In this document: positions 53,846-63,942 of the stretch, piece by piece
Numbering within the stretch: position 1 is the first letter of the stretch
How the letters are laid out: every line of letters starts with the position of its first letter
Assembly: GCF_003007675.1 (NCBI RefSeq)
Contig: NZ_PXNP01000013.1
Coordinates: 1 to 64,000, forward strand
Length of the DNA stretch: 64,000 bases
From: Marinobacter fuscus
Lineage (GTDB): Bacteria > Pseudomonadota > Gammaproteobacteria > Pseudomonadales > Oleiphilaceae
Direction of reading: 5' to 3'
Position numbers and translations under genes: made by a program
The notes under the pieces: model-generated
What the model was told of the DNA's origin: nothing
Database searches by the model: none
Seen by the model: the letters and a program-made list of their open reading frames with translations, nothing else

Positions 53846-55246
53846 ATGGGATCGGAAGATTCCTGGAAAGACAAATATTTCAATGAGCTGGAGCAGGCCG
53901 AGGAGCGCGAGGCCCGGTGGGAGTCTGAACGCAATCTGCTGGAGCGGATGCTGGTGCGCACCAGCCTGGCGTCGGAGGGTCAGCGGCCAGAACTGGACGA
54001 ATTGCTGCATCAGTTGCGCGAGGACCTTCGGAAAAAACATCTGGATCTGCAGCGCTGGCGCGAATTGCAGGATCAGATTGACCGGCAGATCACCTTGTTG
54101 GATGAGGCGGTGGATCGCGAGGCGACCCACCCGCCGGTTGGGAGTAACCCGGACGCACAAGCTGCCGGGTGTTCGGAGGCTGCCCGGGAAGCAAACACCC
54201 AGCGCTTGTGGATTGCCCGCCGTATCGGCCAGTTGCTGGGCCAACTGGTACAGCAGGCTTCGCTGGAGCCGGGTGCCGAAGCTGAAGCCCGGGAGTTGCA
54301 GCAGACCCTGCTCAGCAGTAACGACTGGGAGGTGCTCCGGGAGGGGCTGAACCGGGTCGCGGATCTGGTGATTGCCGCCATCACCCGGAGCCAGCGGGAA
54401 TTTGAGGCCTTTCTGCAGCGTCTTGATGAACGCTTGCAGGCTTTGAGAGAGCATTTCGCCCAGCACAGTGATGCCCAGGTGGATCGACAGGATGCCACGG
54501 CCAGGCTCAATGAAGAAATTCAGGCTGAGCTTGATAAAGCGGGCAACGATATACAAGCCAGCACCGATCTTGACACCCTCAGGGAGTCAGTGGGGCAGCG
54601 TTTGGAGTCGATAGCATTATCCCTGGAGCGCTTCCACGCCAGGGAGACCGAACGGGAGACGCTGTTAGCCAGTGAGCTGGCGGCCATGCAGGAAAAGCTC
54701 GCCCTGATGGAGGCCCATTCCGAGCAGATGCAGGCGCAGGTGCTGCACGAGCGCCAGCGGGCGACCACCGATCTGCTGACCCAGTTGCCCAACCGGGAAG
54801 CCTGGCAGGAGCGGTTGTCGTTCGAGTACAACCGCTGGTTACGTTATCGCCAGCGCTTGAGTGCGGCGGTGCTGGATATTGATCTGTTCAAGCAGGTGAA
54901 CGATTCCTACGGCCATAAGGCAGGGGATCGGGTGTTGCAGTTGGTTGCCCGGGAAATGGCCAAGCGCCTGAGATCAACCGATTTTATTGCCCGCTTTGGT
55001 GGTGAGGAGTTTGTGGTTTTGCTGCCTGAAACGCCACCGGAAGAGGCGGAGAAAGTGATGGATGGCCTTAGGGAATACGTGTCCAAATTGCCATTCCATT
55101 TCAAGGGGGAGCGGGTAGTTGTCACCTTCTCTGCCGGGGTCACCGAGTTTCGTGAAGGAGACACTCAGGAGGCCGCGTTCGAACGGGCGGACCGGGCGCT
55201 CTATCAGGCCAAGGACGACGGTCGTAATCGTGTTGTTCTCCGATGA
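53846..55246 (+). CDS. Diguanylate cyclase (GGDEF protein)
   Basis: A 466-residue cytoplasmic diguanylate cyclase. Residues 1-290 are mostly helical and coiled-coil, a DUF-like sensory or dimerisation region with no membrane helix. The GGDEF domain (about 305-465) has an intact active site GGEEF at 385-389 and a product-inhibition I-site RSTD at 376-379, five residues upstream. It should therefore make cyclic-di-GMP and be feedback inhibited. It follows xerC by 11 bases and is probably co-transcribed with it, an unusual partner. Confidence 0.93.
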   Translation: MGSEDSWKDKYFNELEQAEEREARWESERNLLERMLVRTSLASEGQRPELDELLHQLREDLRKKHLDLQRWRELQDQIDRQITLLDEAVDREATHPPVGSNPDAQAAGCSEAAREANTQRLWIARRIGQLLGQLVQQASLEPGAEAEARELQQTLLSSNDWEVLREGLNRVADLVIAAITRSQREFEAFLQRLDERLQALREHFAQHSDAQVDRQDATARLNEEIQAELDKAGNDIQASTDLDTLRESVGQRLESIALSLERFHARETERETLLASELAAMQEKLALMEAHSEQMQAQVLHERQRATTDLLTQLPNREAWQERLSFEYNRWLRYRQRLSAAVLDIDLFKQVNDSYGHKAGDRVLQLVAREMAKRLRSTDFIARFGGEEFVVLLPETPPEEAEKVMDGLREYVSKLPFHFKGERVVVTFSAGVTEFREGDTQEAAFERADRALYQAKDDGRNRVVLR

Positions 55247-55249
55247 CGC

Positions 55250-55483
55250 TCAGTGCCGCAGCAGTGCATCCAGCTCGTCGATTACTTCGGCCCAGTCACT
55301 GTCTTCCTCAAGCCCTTCCTCCAGAAACTGGGACTGGCTCTCTGACCACATGGCGGCGTCCTGAATGGCGGTTGCTGCTGGCAGGGGCGAGTGCCGGGCA
55401 ATAAAGTCTTTGATGGCGTTGTCGTTTGCGGGCAATCCGAGTTGTTCGAACAGGGTTTGCAGGTTGTGCTTGCTGGTGTCCAT
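55250..55483 (-). CDS. DUF2789 family small protein
   Basis: A 77-residue acidic protein of the DUF2789 family, recognised from the opening MDTSKHNLQTLFEQLGLP and the FIARHSPL segment. The function is unknown. The ATG at 55483 matches the family N-terminus; an upstream in-frame ATG at 55498 adds five residues. Its stop is three bases from the stop of the convergent diguanylate cyclase gene, leaving no room for a terminator. Confidence 0.8.
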   Translation of the reverse strand: MDTSKHNLQTLFEQLGLPANDNAIKDFIARHSPLPAATAIQDAAMWSESQSQFLEEGLEEDSDWAEVIDELDALLRH

Positions 55484-55578
55484 GGGCGTAGGCTCCAATG
55501 TGCGACTGATGAAATGAAATTCCGCTTTTTTGCGGGTATTGTTCTCTTGAAATGTAGTGAACCCCTCGAGGATATCCA

Positions 55579-58356
55579 GTGAAGTTCAGCGTTGCCGTTC
55601 TGTTGTGTCTGGGGCTTATTGTTATGCAGGCCCGGGCGCTGGCCGACCCGCCCCAGGTATCACCCGCGCCTTTGCTCGGGATGGAGGAATTGCAATGGCT
55701 GGCCCGGCAGGATGGCTTTACCGTCGGTGTACGCCATACCCTGGTGCCGCTGATCTTCGACACCGGTGAAGGCCGGATGGCGGGCATCTGGGTGGACTAC
55801 CTGAACCGCCTGTCGTCAAAGCTGCGAATGCCCGTAGAACCCTATCAGCTTGTGGATGAGCGCCTGCCGGACGGCGAGGCTCCGGATCTTGTGCTGACTA
55901 CCCGCTTGCCCGGGGCGCCGGTGATTCCCGGAGTGCGCCACACTTCGCCCCTGATGACGCTGACCTACGGCATATTTGTGGGTGCCGGAAATGCCGCGAT
56001 TCGCAACCTGGCGGATCTTGAGGCCTCGCGGGTGGTGATTGTGGGCGACGACCCCAACCAGTTTCCTCTGCTGGATCCGGTGGAGAATTTCTCGCCGGTT
56101 CCGGTCGCCAGCCTGGCCGAAGCCATCAGCCGGGTGCTTTCCGGTGAAGCCGACGCCTTTCTGGGGCCGGTACCGGTGGTGTCGGACTATCTGGAATCGG
56201 CCATGATCAGTGGTATCGCTCTGGCGGTACTGCTCGATCAGCGCCCGGCGGATGTGGTACTGCAGGTGCCTATCGACGACGAGCATCTGTTCCGGGTCTT
56301 CGATCGAACAATCCAGGCTTTGACTCACAATGAACACCGGAATGTTCGCCAGGCCTGGTTGACGGCCCCGGCCCCGCAGGTTGAAAGCAATAATGTGGCA
56401 CTGACGCTGCAGGAGCAGGCGTGGTTGAAAGACAACCCGGAGATTCGGGTTGGCCTGCGTTCCGACTGGCCGCCGTTCGAGTTTGTACAGGACGAGCGGC
56501 CTGCCGGGCTGGTGACCGACTTGCTGGCGCGGTTGGAAAAAGATCTGGGCATCCGGTTTCAGCGGGTGGATGTGGATACCCGCGCCAGCGCCGAACAACG
56601 GCTCAAAGACGGCGAGCTCGACCTGCTGCCCGGTGTGTCCAGAACCCCCAGAACCGAGCAGGAATTCCTGTTTACCCGTGCTTATGTGAATGTCCCCATC
56701 GCCTTGGCAATTCGCGATACCGGGCGTTTTATCGGTGATCTGCGGGAATTGCGGGATGAACGGGTGGGCGTGGTCAACCGCCAGGCCAGCCATGATTACC
56801 TGCTGATCAACCATCCGAATCTCGATCTGTACCCGCAGAAAACGGTGGAAGATGGCCTGCTGGCCCTTTCCAATGGTGACCTGGACGTTATGGTGACCCA
56901 TCTCCCTGCGGTCAGTTACACAGTATCCCGGCTGGGTTTGTCCAACCTCCGGATTACCAGCATTACCCCGTACCAGTATGACCTGAGACTGGCGATCAGC
57001 CCCGCCAACGCCACGCTGCACCGGATTCTCAACAAGGCCCTGGGGAGCTTGCCGCCGTCAGAGACCGAAGCCATCTACAACCGCTGGATTCATCTGGACA
57101 TAGAGCAGGAAACCGACTACACGGTGGTGCGGCGGATTATCCTGATTGCGATTGTGGTGGTTCTGATCTTCCTGTACTGGAACCGCAAGCTGTCTCTGGA
57201 GGTAGACGAACGGATCCGTTCTGAGAATGCCCTGCGCAGGAGTGAAGATGAACTCCGGGCGGCCAAACTGGAAGCCGAGCGCCTGGCCCGTGATGCTGAA
57301 GCCGCAAACCGCTCGAAAAGCGAGTTTCTGGCCAATATGTCCCACGAAATCCGTACCCCCATGAACGCGGTGATCGGGTACAGCGATTTGTTGTTTAATT
57401 CAGTAACCGATCCCCAGCAGCGGAATTATCTGAACGCCATTCGGGCGGGCAGCCGCAGTTTGCTGATGCTGATTAACGACATTCTGGATCTGTCCCGGAT
57501 TGAGGCCGGAAAAATGCGCCTTGACCTGGGGCCGGTGTCGGTTCGCCGGCTGCTCAGTGACGTGCTGCACATCTTCGATCTGCGGGCCACCGAGCAGGGC
57601 ATTACCCTGGAGGTCAGTGTCGGCAAAGGCATGCCGTCTGCCATGATGCTGGATGAAACCCGGCTGCGGCAGGTGTTGTTCAATCTGGTGGGCAATGCCA
57701 TCAAGTTTACCCATCAGGGGGGGGTGACGGTGCGGGCAGTGGCAGAAGCCCTGGAGAGCGGGCCGGAGCAGAAAGGCGAGGCAGCGGATGTATGCCACCA
57801 CCGGTTGGTGGTTACGGTGGCCGACACCGGCATCGGTATTGCTGAAGATCAGAGAGAGAGGATCTTCGATGCCTTTGAGCAACAGGAAGGCCAGAGTTCA
57901 CGGCGCTACGGCGGCACCGGACTGGGGCTGGCCATCAGCCGGAAACTGGTGGAAATGATGGGCGGAGAACTGACGGTGGACAGTGAACCGGGCCAGGGCT
58001 CGGTGTTTACGTTGGTCTTGCCAGATGTGGCCGCCTCGGTTGAACAGGCAGACGACGACAGCACGCCGGAAGAATCCGAACGTTTGCTGGCACAGACCAT
58101 GAGTATGCATGAACGGGGCTGGTTACGTAAAAAACTGGCCGAAGATTTTGGCGACGAGTGGCAGGACGTTCGGGAGAGCGGCGATCCGGAGCAAATGAAG
58201 GAGTTTGCCAGCCGGGTGGTGGAGTGGGGGCAACGACACCGCTCGCCTGCAGTTACCCGGTTTGGCGAAAAGTTGTTGTTGGATGTTGAGGCGTTTAACC
58301 TGGATGCCGTGAATACGGCCCTCGAGTCTTTCCCGCGGCTGCTAGGGCAGGATTGA
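55579..58356 (+). CDS. BvgS/EvgS-like sensor histidine kinase with two solute-binding domains
   Basis: A 925-residue membrane sensor. A signal peptide (residues 1-22) leads to two tandem SBP_bac_3-type periplasmic domains, at about 35-255 and 278-505, then one membrane helix (about 520-534), a coiled coil, a HisKA domain with His589 in [15 protein letters not shown], and a HATPase domain to about 815 ([25 protein letters not shown]). The last 110 residues are helical and match no receiver or HPt domain I know. It differs from true BvgS/EvgS in lacking the phosphorelay modules, so an unlinked response regulator is required. Translation starts at GTG with GAGG upstream. Confidence 0.92.
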   Translation: MKFSVAVLLCLGLIVMQARALADPPQVSPAPLLGMEELQWLARQDGFTVGVRHTLVPLIFDTGEGRMAGIWVDYLNRLSSKLRMPVEPYQLVDERLPDGEAPDLVLTTRLPGAPVIPGVRHTSPLMTLTYGIFVGAGNAAIRNLADLEASRVVIVGDDPNQFPLLDPVENFSPVPVASLAEAISRVLSGEADAFLGPVPVVSDYLESAMISGIALAVLLDQRPADVVLQVPIDDEHLFRVFDRTIQALTHNEHRNVRQAWLTAPAPQVESNNVALTLQEQAWLKDNPEIRVGLRSDWPPFEFVQDERPAGLVTDLLARLEKDLGIRFQRVDVDTRASAEQRLKDGELDLLPGVSRTPRTEQEFLFTRAYVNVPIALAIRDTGRFIGDLRELRDERVGVVNRQASHDYLLINHPNLDLYPQKTVEDGLLALSNGDLDVMVTHLPAVSYTVSRLGLSNLRITSITPYQYDLRLAISPANATLHRILNKALGSLPPSETEAIYNRWIHLDIEQETDYTVVRRIILIAIVVVLIFLYWNRKLSLEVDERIRSENALRRSEDELRAAKLEAERLARDAEAANRSKSEFLANMSHEIRTPMNAVIGYSDLLFNSVTDPQQRNYLNAIRAGSRSLLMLINDILDLSRIEAGKMRLDLGPVSVRRLLSDVLHIFDLRATEQGITLEVSVGKGMPSAMMLDETRLRQVLFNLVGNAIKFTHQGGVTVRAVAEALESGPEQKGEAADVCHHRLVVTVADTGIGIAEDQRERIFDAFEQQEGQSSRRYGGTGLGLAISRKLVEMMGGELTVDSEPGQGSVFTLVLPDVAASVEQADDDSTPEESERLLAQTMSMHERGWLRKKLAEDFGDEWQDVRESGDPEQMKEFASRVVEWGQRHRSPAVTRFGEKLLLDVEAFNLDAVNTALESFPRLLGQD

Positions 58357-58359
58357 GTG

Positions 58360-58725
58360 TTACAGGCAGTCGAACTGGGTTTGCCGGTCGAAGGCGACGG
58401 CAACCATGTCATAGCCGGAGTCCGACAGGGAGCGGATCAGTTCGCGATCTTTGAGTAGCGTCATGCACACCTTGTGAACGCTCGCCTGAAGGGTATCGGT
58501 TCCCGGTTGCACACCGGGAAAGCGGAAGTCCACCACCAGGTATTTCCGGTCAATGCTGGCGTCCAGCGGTATATCCTGCCGCTCGATGCTTTCAAAACCG
58601 ATATAGGTCGCTTCACCTGGCGGGAACACCTTGCTCATCAGTACATCCAGGTTCTCTGCAGAAGCCGCAAATGATGCAAACAGTAAGACAGCCGCTGTAA
58701 GGCAGGCAAGCATGGACGTTCGCAT
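58360..58725 (-). CDS. Exported protein of unknown function
   Basis: A 121-residue protein with a clear signal peptide (MRTSMLACLTAAVLLFASFA, cleaved after ASA). The mature part of about 98 residues ends in Cys-Leu and contains a second cysteine (KVCMTLL), which could form a disulphide. I do not recognise the family. GGAG precedes the ATG at 58725; the longer frame start at 58854 has no secretion signal. Its stop lies three bases from the convergent kinase gene stop. A link with the kinase is possible only by proximity. Confidence 0.65.
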   Translation of the reverse strand: MRTSMLACLTAAVLLFASFAASAENLDVLMSKVFPPGEATYIGFESIERQDIPLDASIDRKYLVVDFRFPGVQPGTDTLQASVHKVCMTLLKDRELIRSLSDSGYDMVAVAFDRQTQFDCL

Positions 58726-58959
58726 GGTGACTCTCCGCTGTTCTGTCTCTGAGTGTCCGGGCGTTACGGACTGTAAGCTTTGGTTACAGTTTATTGTTGC
58801 AGACTTCCGCTTGATTTTCCTCATGCCGGGCGTGCATTTTTCAATTGTTTGCATTGCTGAAATATTCCGGCTGCGATCATTGCGCTTGTTAAGCTCTGAT
58901 GCCCATCGGTTTTTCCGCTATGATGGAGCCAATACGATGGCGAAACCCAGGGGATAGAT

Positions 58960-59559
58960 ATGTACCAGCTTGTATTTAAAGGGGAGTGTGCGCCCGGTAC
59001 CACAGAAGAGGCGGCCCGGAACAACGCGCGGGCGCTGTTCAAGGCCAGTGTCGAGCAACTCGACCGGATGTTCAGTGGCCAGCCGGTGGTTATCCGCAAC
59101 AAGCTGGAAAAGGTGCAGGCCGACAAATATCAGGCGGTGCTGAACAAGCATGGCATGATTGCCCACGTGCAGTTGATGCCTGGCGCCCAACCGGATGTAA
59201 CGGAGCCTCCCCGGCGGCCTGAGCCGCAACCCGCACCGGCAGCCGGCGCTGAACGCCCGGCAGGCGCGGCTGCCCCAAGGCCACGGAGTGGTGTGCCCGA
59301 AGCTGAGCCGGGCGACCGGTTGCCGGTGGCCGGAGAGAAGGTTGATGAAATACTTGCAGGCTCCGGCCTGACGCTCGACCCGGTGGGTGTAACGCTGGCC
59401 GAGCATGAAGAAATGGAAGCCCCCATGTTCGAGCACCTGGATGACTGGACGCTGGCTCCGGCGGGATCCGATCTTGGTGTCAAACGGGACACGCCACCGC
59501 CCATCGTGCCCGACACTTCGCACCTGTCTCTGGCAGACGACAAGCCCAAGAAAGCCTGA
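58960..59559 (+). CDS. Hypothetical protein upstream of the patatin gene
   Basis: A 199-residue soluble protein that I cannot assign. Residues 1-75 look like a compact alpha/beta domain (YQLVFKGECAPGTTEEAARN, LFKASVEQLDRMFSG, YQAVLNKHGMIAHVQLM). A Pro/Ala-rich linker runs from about 80 to 118, and the C-terminal 80 residues are acidic and probably disordered. No signal peptide or membrane helix is seen. The stop is three bases before the start of the PlpD-type patatin, so the two are almost certainly co-transcribed. A role in producing or exporting that outer-membrane protein is conceivable but unsupported. Confidence 0.7.
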   Translation: MYQLVFKGECAPGTTEEAARNNARALFKASVEQLDRMFSGQPVVIRNKLEKVQADKYQAVLNKHGMIAHVQLMPGAQPDVTEPPRRPEPQPAPAAGAERPAGAAAPRPRSGVPEAEPGDRLPVAGEKVDEILAGSGLTLDPVGVTLAEHEEMEAPMFEHLDDWTLAPAGSDLGVKRDTPPPIVPDTSHLSLADDKPKKA

Positions 59560-59562
59560 TCG

Positions 59563-61782
59563 ATGGGGCAGACAAACAGAGTCTGGCCAGCCTGGCTGAT
59601 GCCGGCGAGCCTGTGCCTGCTGTTGCTGGCCTTCGCACAGGCGGCGGCCGCTGACGCGCGGCCGCGCATAGGGCTTGTGCTCAGCGGTGGTGGAGCCAAG
59701 GGCATGGCCCACGTTGGCGTGCTGCGGGTGCTGGAAGAGATGAAGGTGCCCGTAGATGTGGTGGTGGGTACCAGTGCCGGTTCCGCGGTGGCGGCTCTTT
59801 ATGCCACGGGTATGCCGGTTGAGGAAATCGAGCGTCGTTTTATTGCCATGGATTGGTTGTCCAGCTTCCGGGACGATCCGGGCCGGGCCTACAAACCGGT
59901 TCGACGTAAGCAAAACGACTGGCGTTTACCGCTGGTGCCGGGTATCGGGGTGAGCACGGATGGCTTTCACCTGGGGGGCGGCCTGGTTTCCGGCCAGAAC
60001 CTCGGGTTTATCCTCAATGAACTGACCCGCAATGCCGCGCTGGTGGATGATTTCGACCAGTTGCCCATACCGTTTCGGGCGGTGGCCACCGATCTTGAAA
60101 CCGGTGTTGAAGCCGTTATTGCCAATGGCAACCTGTCTGACGCTGTTCGGGCCAGCATGAGTATCCCGGGAGTCTATGCCCCGGTGGAGCGCAGTGGCCG
60201 GTTGCTGGTGGATGGCGGCGTGGCCAACAACCTGCCGGTCAGTGTTGCCCGTGACATGGGGGCGGAGGTTGTGATTGCGGTCGACATTACCGATCCCCTG
60301 CTGAGCACCGATGAGATTCGTGAAGCTTTTTCCGTGGTCGGCCAGCTGACCACCCTGATGACCCGGCGCAATACCGACTTCCAGCTGGGCCTTTTGGGTG
60401 AGCGGGATATTCTGATTCAGCCGGATCTTGAAGGCCGTGGCTCGGCGGACTTCTACGATGCGCCGGTACTGTTTGAACTGGGCGCTTCCGGCGCCCGGGA
60501 TCATGCAGTGGAACTGAACCGGCTGTCAGTGCCGGATGACCAGTGGCAGGCCTACCGCAACCGGTTGACCGCTGAACACCCGCAACTTGGTGTGATTGCA
60601 CGCATCGAGCTTCGTAAGGGTAGCCGGCTGGCGCAGAAGTTCCTGCGCGAGCGCATACGCCAGAAAGAGGGCGAACCGCTGGATGTGGCGCAGCTTGAGG
60701 CGGATCTCAAGCGACTCTATGGCCTTGGGTATTACGAGGCGGTGTCCTGGTCTCTGCATCCGGAAGAGGCGGGCACTGTGCTGGTCATCCAGGTGAGGGA
60801 AAAGCGCTGGGGGCCGAATTATCTGGCATTTGGCCTGAGTTACGAAGACAACTTTGACGGTGATACCCGGTTCAACCTGGCCACCGGCGTGCGCATGACC
60901 GAGCTCAATCGGCTGGGAGCCGAGTGGCAGACCAGCTTCCAGCTGGGTACTCAGCCCTGGGTGCGCAGCCAGTGGTATCAGCCGCTGGATTATGGCTATG
61001 ACCGGTTTGCGGTTCTGGGCATCGAGTATCGCCGGGACGACTACAGCATCTACGAAGACCGTGCCCGGGTCTCGGAGATTGATGTCGCTTTCCGGCAGCT
61101 GGACCTGGCCGTAGGCATGGAGCTGGGCGGCAATGGCGAGATTCGCCTGGGGTATGTGCGAGGTTACGCCAGTGTAGAGGACGAAGTGGGTGCCCCCATA
61201 GCGCCGTCGGATCATGTCCATCAGGGCTATGCCACGCTGCAGCTGGTGCATGATTCCCTCAATGACGCGTTCTACCCCAAGGCTGGTGCCTTTGCCGGGA
61301 TACGGGGGCGGTTAGAGCGCCCGGGGCTGGGCGCGGATCGCAAATTTGACGACTGGACCGGTATGTTGCTGGGTACCGGTACCTGGCAGCGCTTCAATGT
61401 GACCGGGCTGTTGTACACCCGCCAGGTGATCAGTGGTGAACCCGGTGTGGAAAACGCTTCTCGCCTGGGGGGCTTCCGGCAGTTATCTGCCTACGCACCG
61501 GGGGAAATCACCGGCAACGATGCCGCGCTCGGGGCTATCTGGGCAAGACGGGAGTTTGGCGGTCCGGTGCTGCCCTGGTTTGCCGGTGTCGGCTTTGAAA
61601 CCGGCAATGCCTGGGAAAGCATGGATGATGCTTCCTGGTCCGGGCTGGTGCGTTCTTGGAGCCTGTTTGCCGGTATGGATACGTTCCTGGGGCCGGTTCA
61701 GATATCAACCGCGTATAACAACGAAGATAGCTGGAGTGCCTACCTGAACATCGGCTTTTCGTTCACCCAGCTTTTTTACTGA
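59563..61782 (+). CDS. Patatin-like phospholipase with outer-membrane barrel (PlpD-type, type Vd)
   Basis: A 739-residue protein built like PlpD, a type Vd autotransporter. It has a signal peptide (about residues 1-31) and a patatin lipase domain (about 35-310) with oxyanion loop LSGGGAKGMAHVGVL, nucleophile Ser71 in GTSAGS and Asp217 in VDGGVANNLP. A POTRA-like domain (about 345-415) and a BamA/Omp85-type beta-barrel to the C-terminal aromatic (FTQLFY) follow. The catalytic dyad is intact, so it should hydrolyse phospholipids at or outside the outer membrane. Its 3' end overlaps the convergent GntR gene by seven bases. Confidence 0.93.
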   Translation: MGQTNRVWPAWLMPASLCLLLLAFAQAAAADARPRIGLVLSGGGAKGMAHVGVLRVLEEMKVPVDVVVGTSAGSAVAALYATGMPVEEIERRFIAMDWLSSFRDDPGRAYKPVRRKQNDWRLPLVPGIGVSTDGFHLGGGLVSGQNLGFILNELTRNAALVDDFDQLPIPFRAVATDLETGVEAVIANGNLSDAVRASMSIPGVYAPVERSGRLLVDGGVANNLPVSVARDMGAEVVIAVDITDPLLSTDEIREAFSVVGQLTTLMTRRNTDFQLGLLGERDILIQPDLEGRGSADFYDAPVLFELGASGARDHAVELNRLSVPDDQWQAYRNRLTAEHPQLGVIARIELRKGSRLAQKFLRERIRQKEGEPLDVAQLEADLKRLYGLGYYEAVSWSLHPEEAGTVLVIQVREKRWGPNYLAFGLSYEDNFDGDTRFNLATGVRMTELNRLGAEWQTSFQLGTQPWVRSQWYQPLDYGYDRFAVLGIEYRRDDYSIYEDRARVSEIDVAFRQLDLAVGMELGGNGEIRLGYVRGYASVEDEVGAPIAPSDHVHQGYATLQLVHDSLNDAFYPKAGAFAGIRGRLERPGLGADRKFDDWTGMLLGTGTWQRFNVTGLLYTRQVISGEPGVENASRLGGFRQLSAYAPGEITGNDAALGAIWARREFGGPVLPWFAGVGFETGNAWESMDDASWSGLVRSWSLFAGMDTFLGPVQISTAYNNEDSWSAYLNIGFSFTQLFY

Positions 61783-62447
61783 GCTGGCCTGGGCGCCAGA
61801 GCGGCCAGTACCTGATCGCATTGCTGCCCGGCATAGCGATGCAGGATGTCGGCCAGAGCCTGCTCATCCCGGGCGCGGATAATGCGAATGGATTCTTCGG
61901 TGTAGGCCAGGTTGTCTTCCAGAACCTGTTTGCCGCCGTGGCGGAAGGCGGCGAAGGCGCAGCGCTTGGCGGAGGGCCAGAGGTCGTCGATGGCAGCCAC
62001 AATAAAGTAGTTGTCGGCGTAGGCCAGGGAGGCTTTGGTGTATTCCATGCCCAGTTCCAGAAACGCCATCAAGTCGTTTTTCTGGTAGCACCCCCGCATC
62101 TGCTCATGCAGCAACTCAAGCTTCTGCATATCGTCTGCCTGCCATTGCCGAACCAGCTTGCGCCCGGTATGGATCAGATAGAGCTCCAGGGTTTCGTACA
62201 GGCTGCGCACGAAACTTTCATCCAGGGTGGTCACAAAGGCGCCTTTGCGCGGCACGTTCCTTATCAGGTGTCGCTTCTCCAGCATCAGCAAGCTTTCCCG
62301 AATGCAGCCATGGCTGACTTCCATCTGCTTGGCCATGGCGCTCTCGTAAATACGCTCGCCGGAACGGAGTTGTTCAAAGGCGATCAGGTTTTCTATGTGG
62401 CGGGCCACTTGCTCGGTCAGGGTTTCCCGGGGTTTGAATGCGGTCAT
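61776..62447 (-). CDS. GntR family transcriptional regulator, FCD domain
   Basis: A 223-residue FadR-subfamily regulator. The winged helix (about residues 1-70) includes ERIYESAMAKQMEVSHGCIR and the wing KGAFVTTL. The FCD ligand-binding domain follows (LYETLELYLIHTGRKLV to the end). An in-frame ATG at 62483 would add 12 residues; neither start has a good ribosome binding site. FCD regulators respond to small organic acids. It is downstream of the cardiolipin synthase gene on the same strand. Target genes are unknown. Confidence 0.88.
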   Translation of the reverse strand: MTAFKPRETLTEQVARHIENLIAFEQLRSGERIYESAMAKQMEVSHGCIRESLLMLEKRHLIRNVPRKGAFVTTLDESFVRSLYETLELYLIHTGRKLVRQWQADDMQKLELLHEQMRGCYQKNDLMAFLELGMEYTKASLAYADNYFIVAAIDDLWPSAKRCAFAAFRHGGKQVLEDNLAYTEESIRIIRARDEQALADILHRYAGQQCDQVLAALAPRPAQ

Positions 62448-62505
62448 GAAGGCGTCGATTTGTCGGCTGAAACAGCCCGACATATTGGCACAAGCATCGG
62501 CCAGA

Positions 62506-63942
62506 TCAAAGCAGTGGGCCGAGCAGGCGGGCAGCCCGGCAGGCCAGCCGGAAGGCGATGGAGCGATCCTGGTAGTCGCTTTCAGACATTCGCCGGCAGT
62601 GCCTGAGATCGTCCTTGAGCATAGTGTCGACCTGGCCGATAAAGGCCGGGTTGGTGTTGATGGCCATAATCTCGAAGTTCAGCCGCATGGAGCGGTTGTC
62701 GAGGTTCGCGGTCCCTACTGCGGCATAGCGATCATCCACCAGTACCACTTTCTGGTGCATGAAGCCGGGTTGATAGCGGTAGATACCAATGCCTGCCTGG
62801 CTGGCGTTCACCAGGTACGAATAGGCGGCCAGGCGCACCAGCGGGCTGTCGGATTTTTCAGGAATCAGAATACGTACGTCCACTCCCCGCAATGCCGCCA
62901 GTTGCAGCGCATTCATAATCTGAAAATCCGGCACAAAATACGGCGAGGCCAGCCAGATGCGATGGCGGGCATTGTTGATGCAATTAAGGAAAAACAGGGT
63001 GCAGGTTTCCCAGGTATCGGCGGGCCCGGTTGGCAGAATCAGCACCTCTTCATCGCCCGGCGGTGTCGCGGCCGGGGACCATTCAAGTTGTGGCCGTTCG
63101 CTGCTGGCCCAGTTCCAGTCCTCCAGCCAGGCCAGCTGCAAGCCGATCACCGCCGGGCCTTCAATCCGGCAGTGGGTATCGCGCCAGGGTTCCTGATCCA
63201 TGGCGGTGCCCAGGTATTCGTCACCCAGATTGATGCCGCCCACAAAGCCGACGCTGCCATCGCACACCAGCAGTTTGCGATGGTTGCGGAAGTTGATCTG
63301 GAACCGGCGCCGCCGGATATTGCCGTCGCCAAAGGAGGCAATCCGGGCACCGGCGGCTGCCAGTTCCCGGCGCCATTTGCGCGACAGCAACGCGCTGCCG
63401 ATGTTGTCGTAGATCAGCCAGACCTCTACCCCCTGGGCCAGTTTTCGCTCCAGAATGGTCTTGATCCGTTGCCCGACCCGGTCGGAGCGGACAATGTAGA
63501 ACTCCAGCAGAATGTAGTGGCGGGCATCCTCCATGGCCTCGAAAAGGGCCTCGAAGGTCGCCTCACCGTCCCGCAACAGGGTACACCGGTTGCCGCTGGT
63601 GAAGGGCTGGCGGCCCAGCTTACACAGCACCTGAAGTTCATCGGTAAAGTGGGTGTGGTCCTCGCCGGGAATCGAGGTGTCCTGATTCTCGAACTGATCC
63701 AGCAGAGGGTTGATGGACTGGTGCCCCATGCGCCGCACCTTGACGTAACCGCCAAAGCGGTAGCGGCCAAATATCAGAAACAGCGGTACCGCCACGTAGG
63801 GCAGGCCGATGAGTGCCAGAATCCAGGCTATCGCGCCCTGGGCGGTACGGTAACTCAGCAGAATCCGGTAAATGCATCCCAGCGCGGTCAGATATAGCAG
63901 CGACAGCAGCAGGGCCAACAGCGAAAAATTCTCTGCCATCAT
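62506..63942 (-). CDS. cls: Cardiolipin synthase
   Basis: A 478-residue phospholipase D-superfamily enzyme that makes cardiolipin from phosphatidylglycerol. Two N-terminal membrane helices (about residues 5-25 and 35-60, AWILALIGLPYVAVPLFLIF) are followed by two HKD motifs: NHRKLLVCDGSVGFVGG and MHQKVVLVDDRYAAVGT. The layout is that of bacterial Cls with an intact pair of active sites. Its start overlaps the stop of an upstream AraC-type gene by four bases (ATGA), and it precedes the GntR gene. Confidence 0.94.
   Translation of the reverse strand: MMAENFSLLALLLSLLYLTALGCIYRILLSYRTAQGAIAWILALIGLPYVAVPLFLIFGRYRFGGYVKVRRMGHQSINPLLDQFENQDTSIPGEDHTHFTDELQVLCKLGRQPFTSGNRCTLLRDGEATFEALFEAMEDARHYILLEFYIVRSDRVGQRIKTILERKLAQGVEVWLIYDNIGSALLSRKWRRELAAAGARIASFGDGNIRRRRFQINFRNHRKLLVCDGSVGFVGGINLGDEYLGTAMDQEPWRDTHCRIEGPAVIGLQLAWLEDWNWASSERPQLEWSPAATPPGDEEVLILPTGPADTWETCTLFFLNCINNARHRIWLASPYFVPDFQIMNALQLAALRGVDVRILIPEKSDSPLVRLAAYSYLVNASQAGIGIYRYQPGFMHQKVVLVDDRYAAVGTANLDNRSMRLNFEIMAINTNPAFIGQVDTMLKDDLRHCRRMSESDYQDRSIAFRLACRAARLLGPLL

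Noticed and set aside
55579..58356. Complete hybrid phosphorelay kinase of BvgS type
   Set aside because: No receiver domain with phospho-acceptor Asp and no HPt His motif after the ATPase domain.
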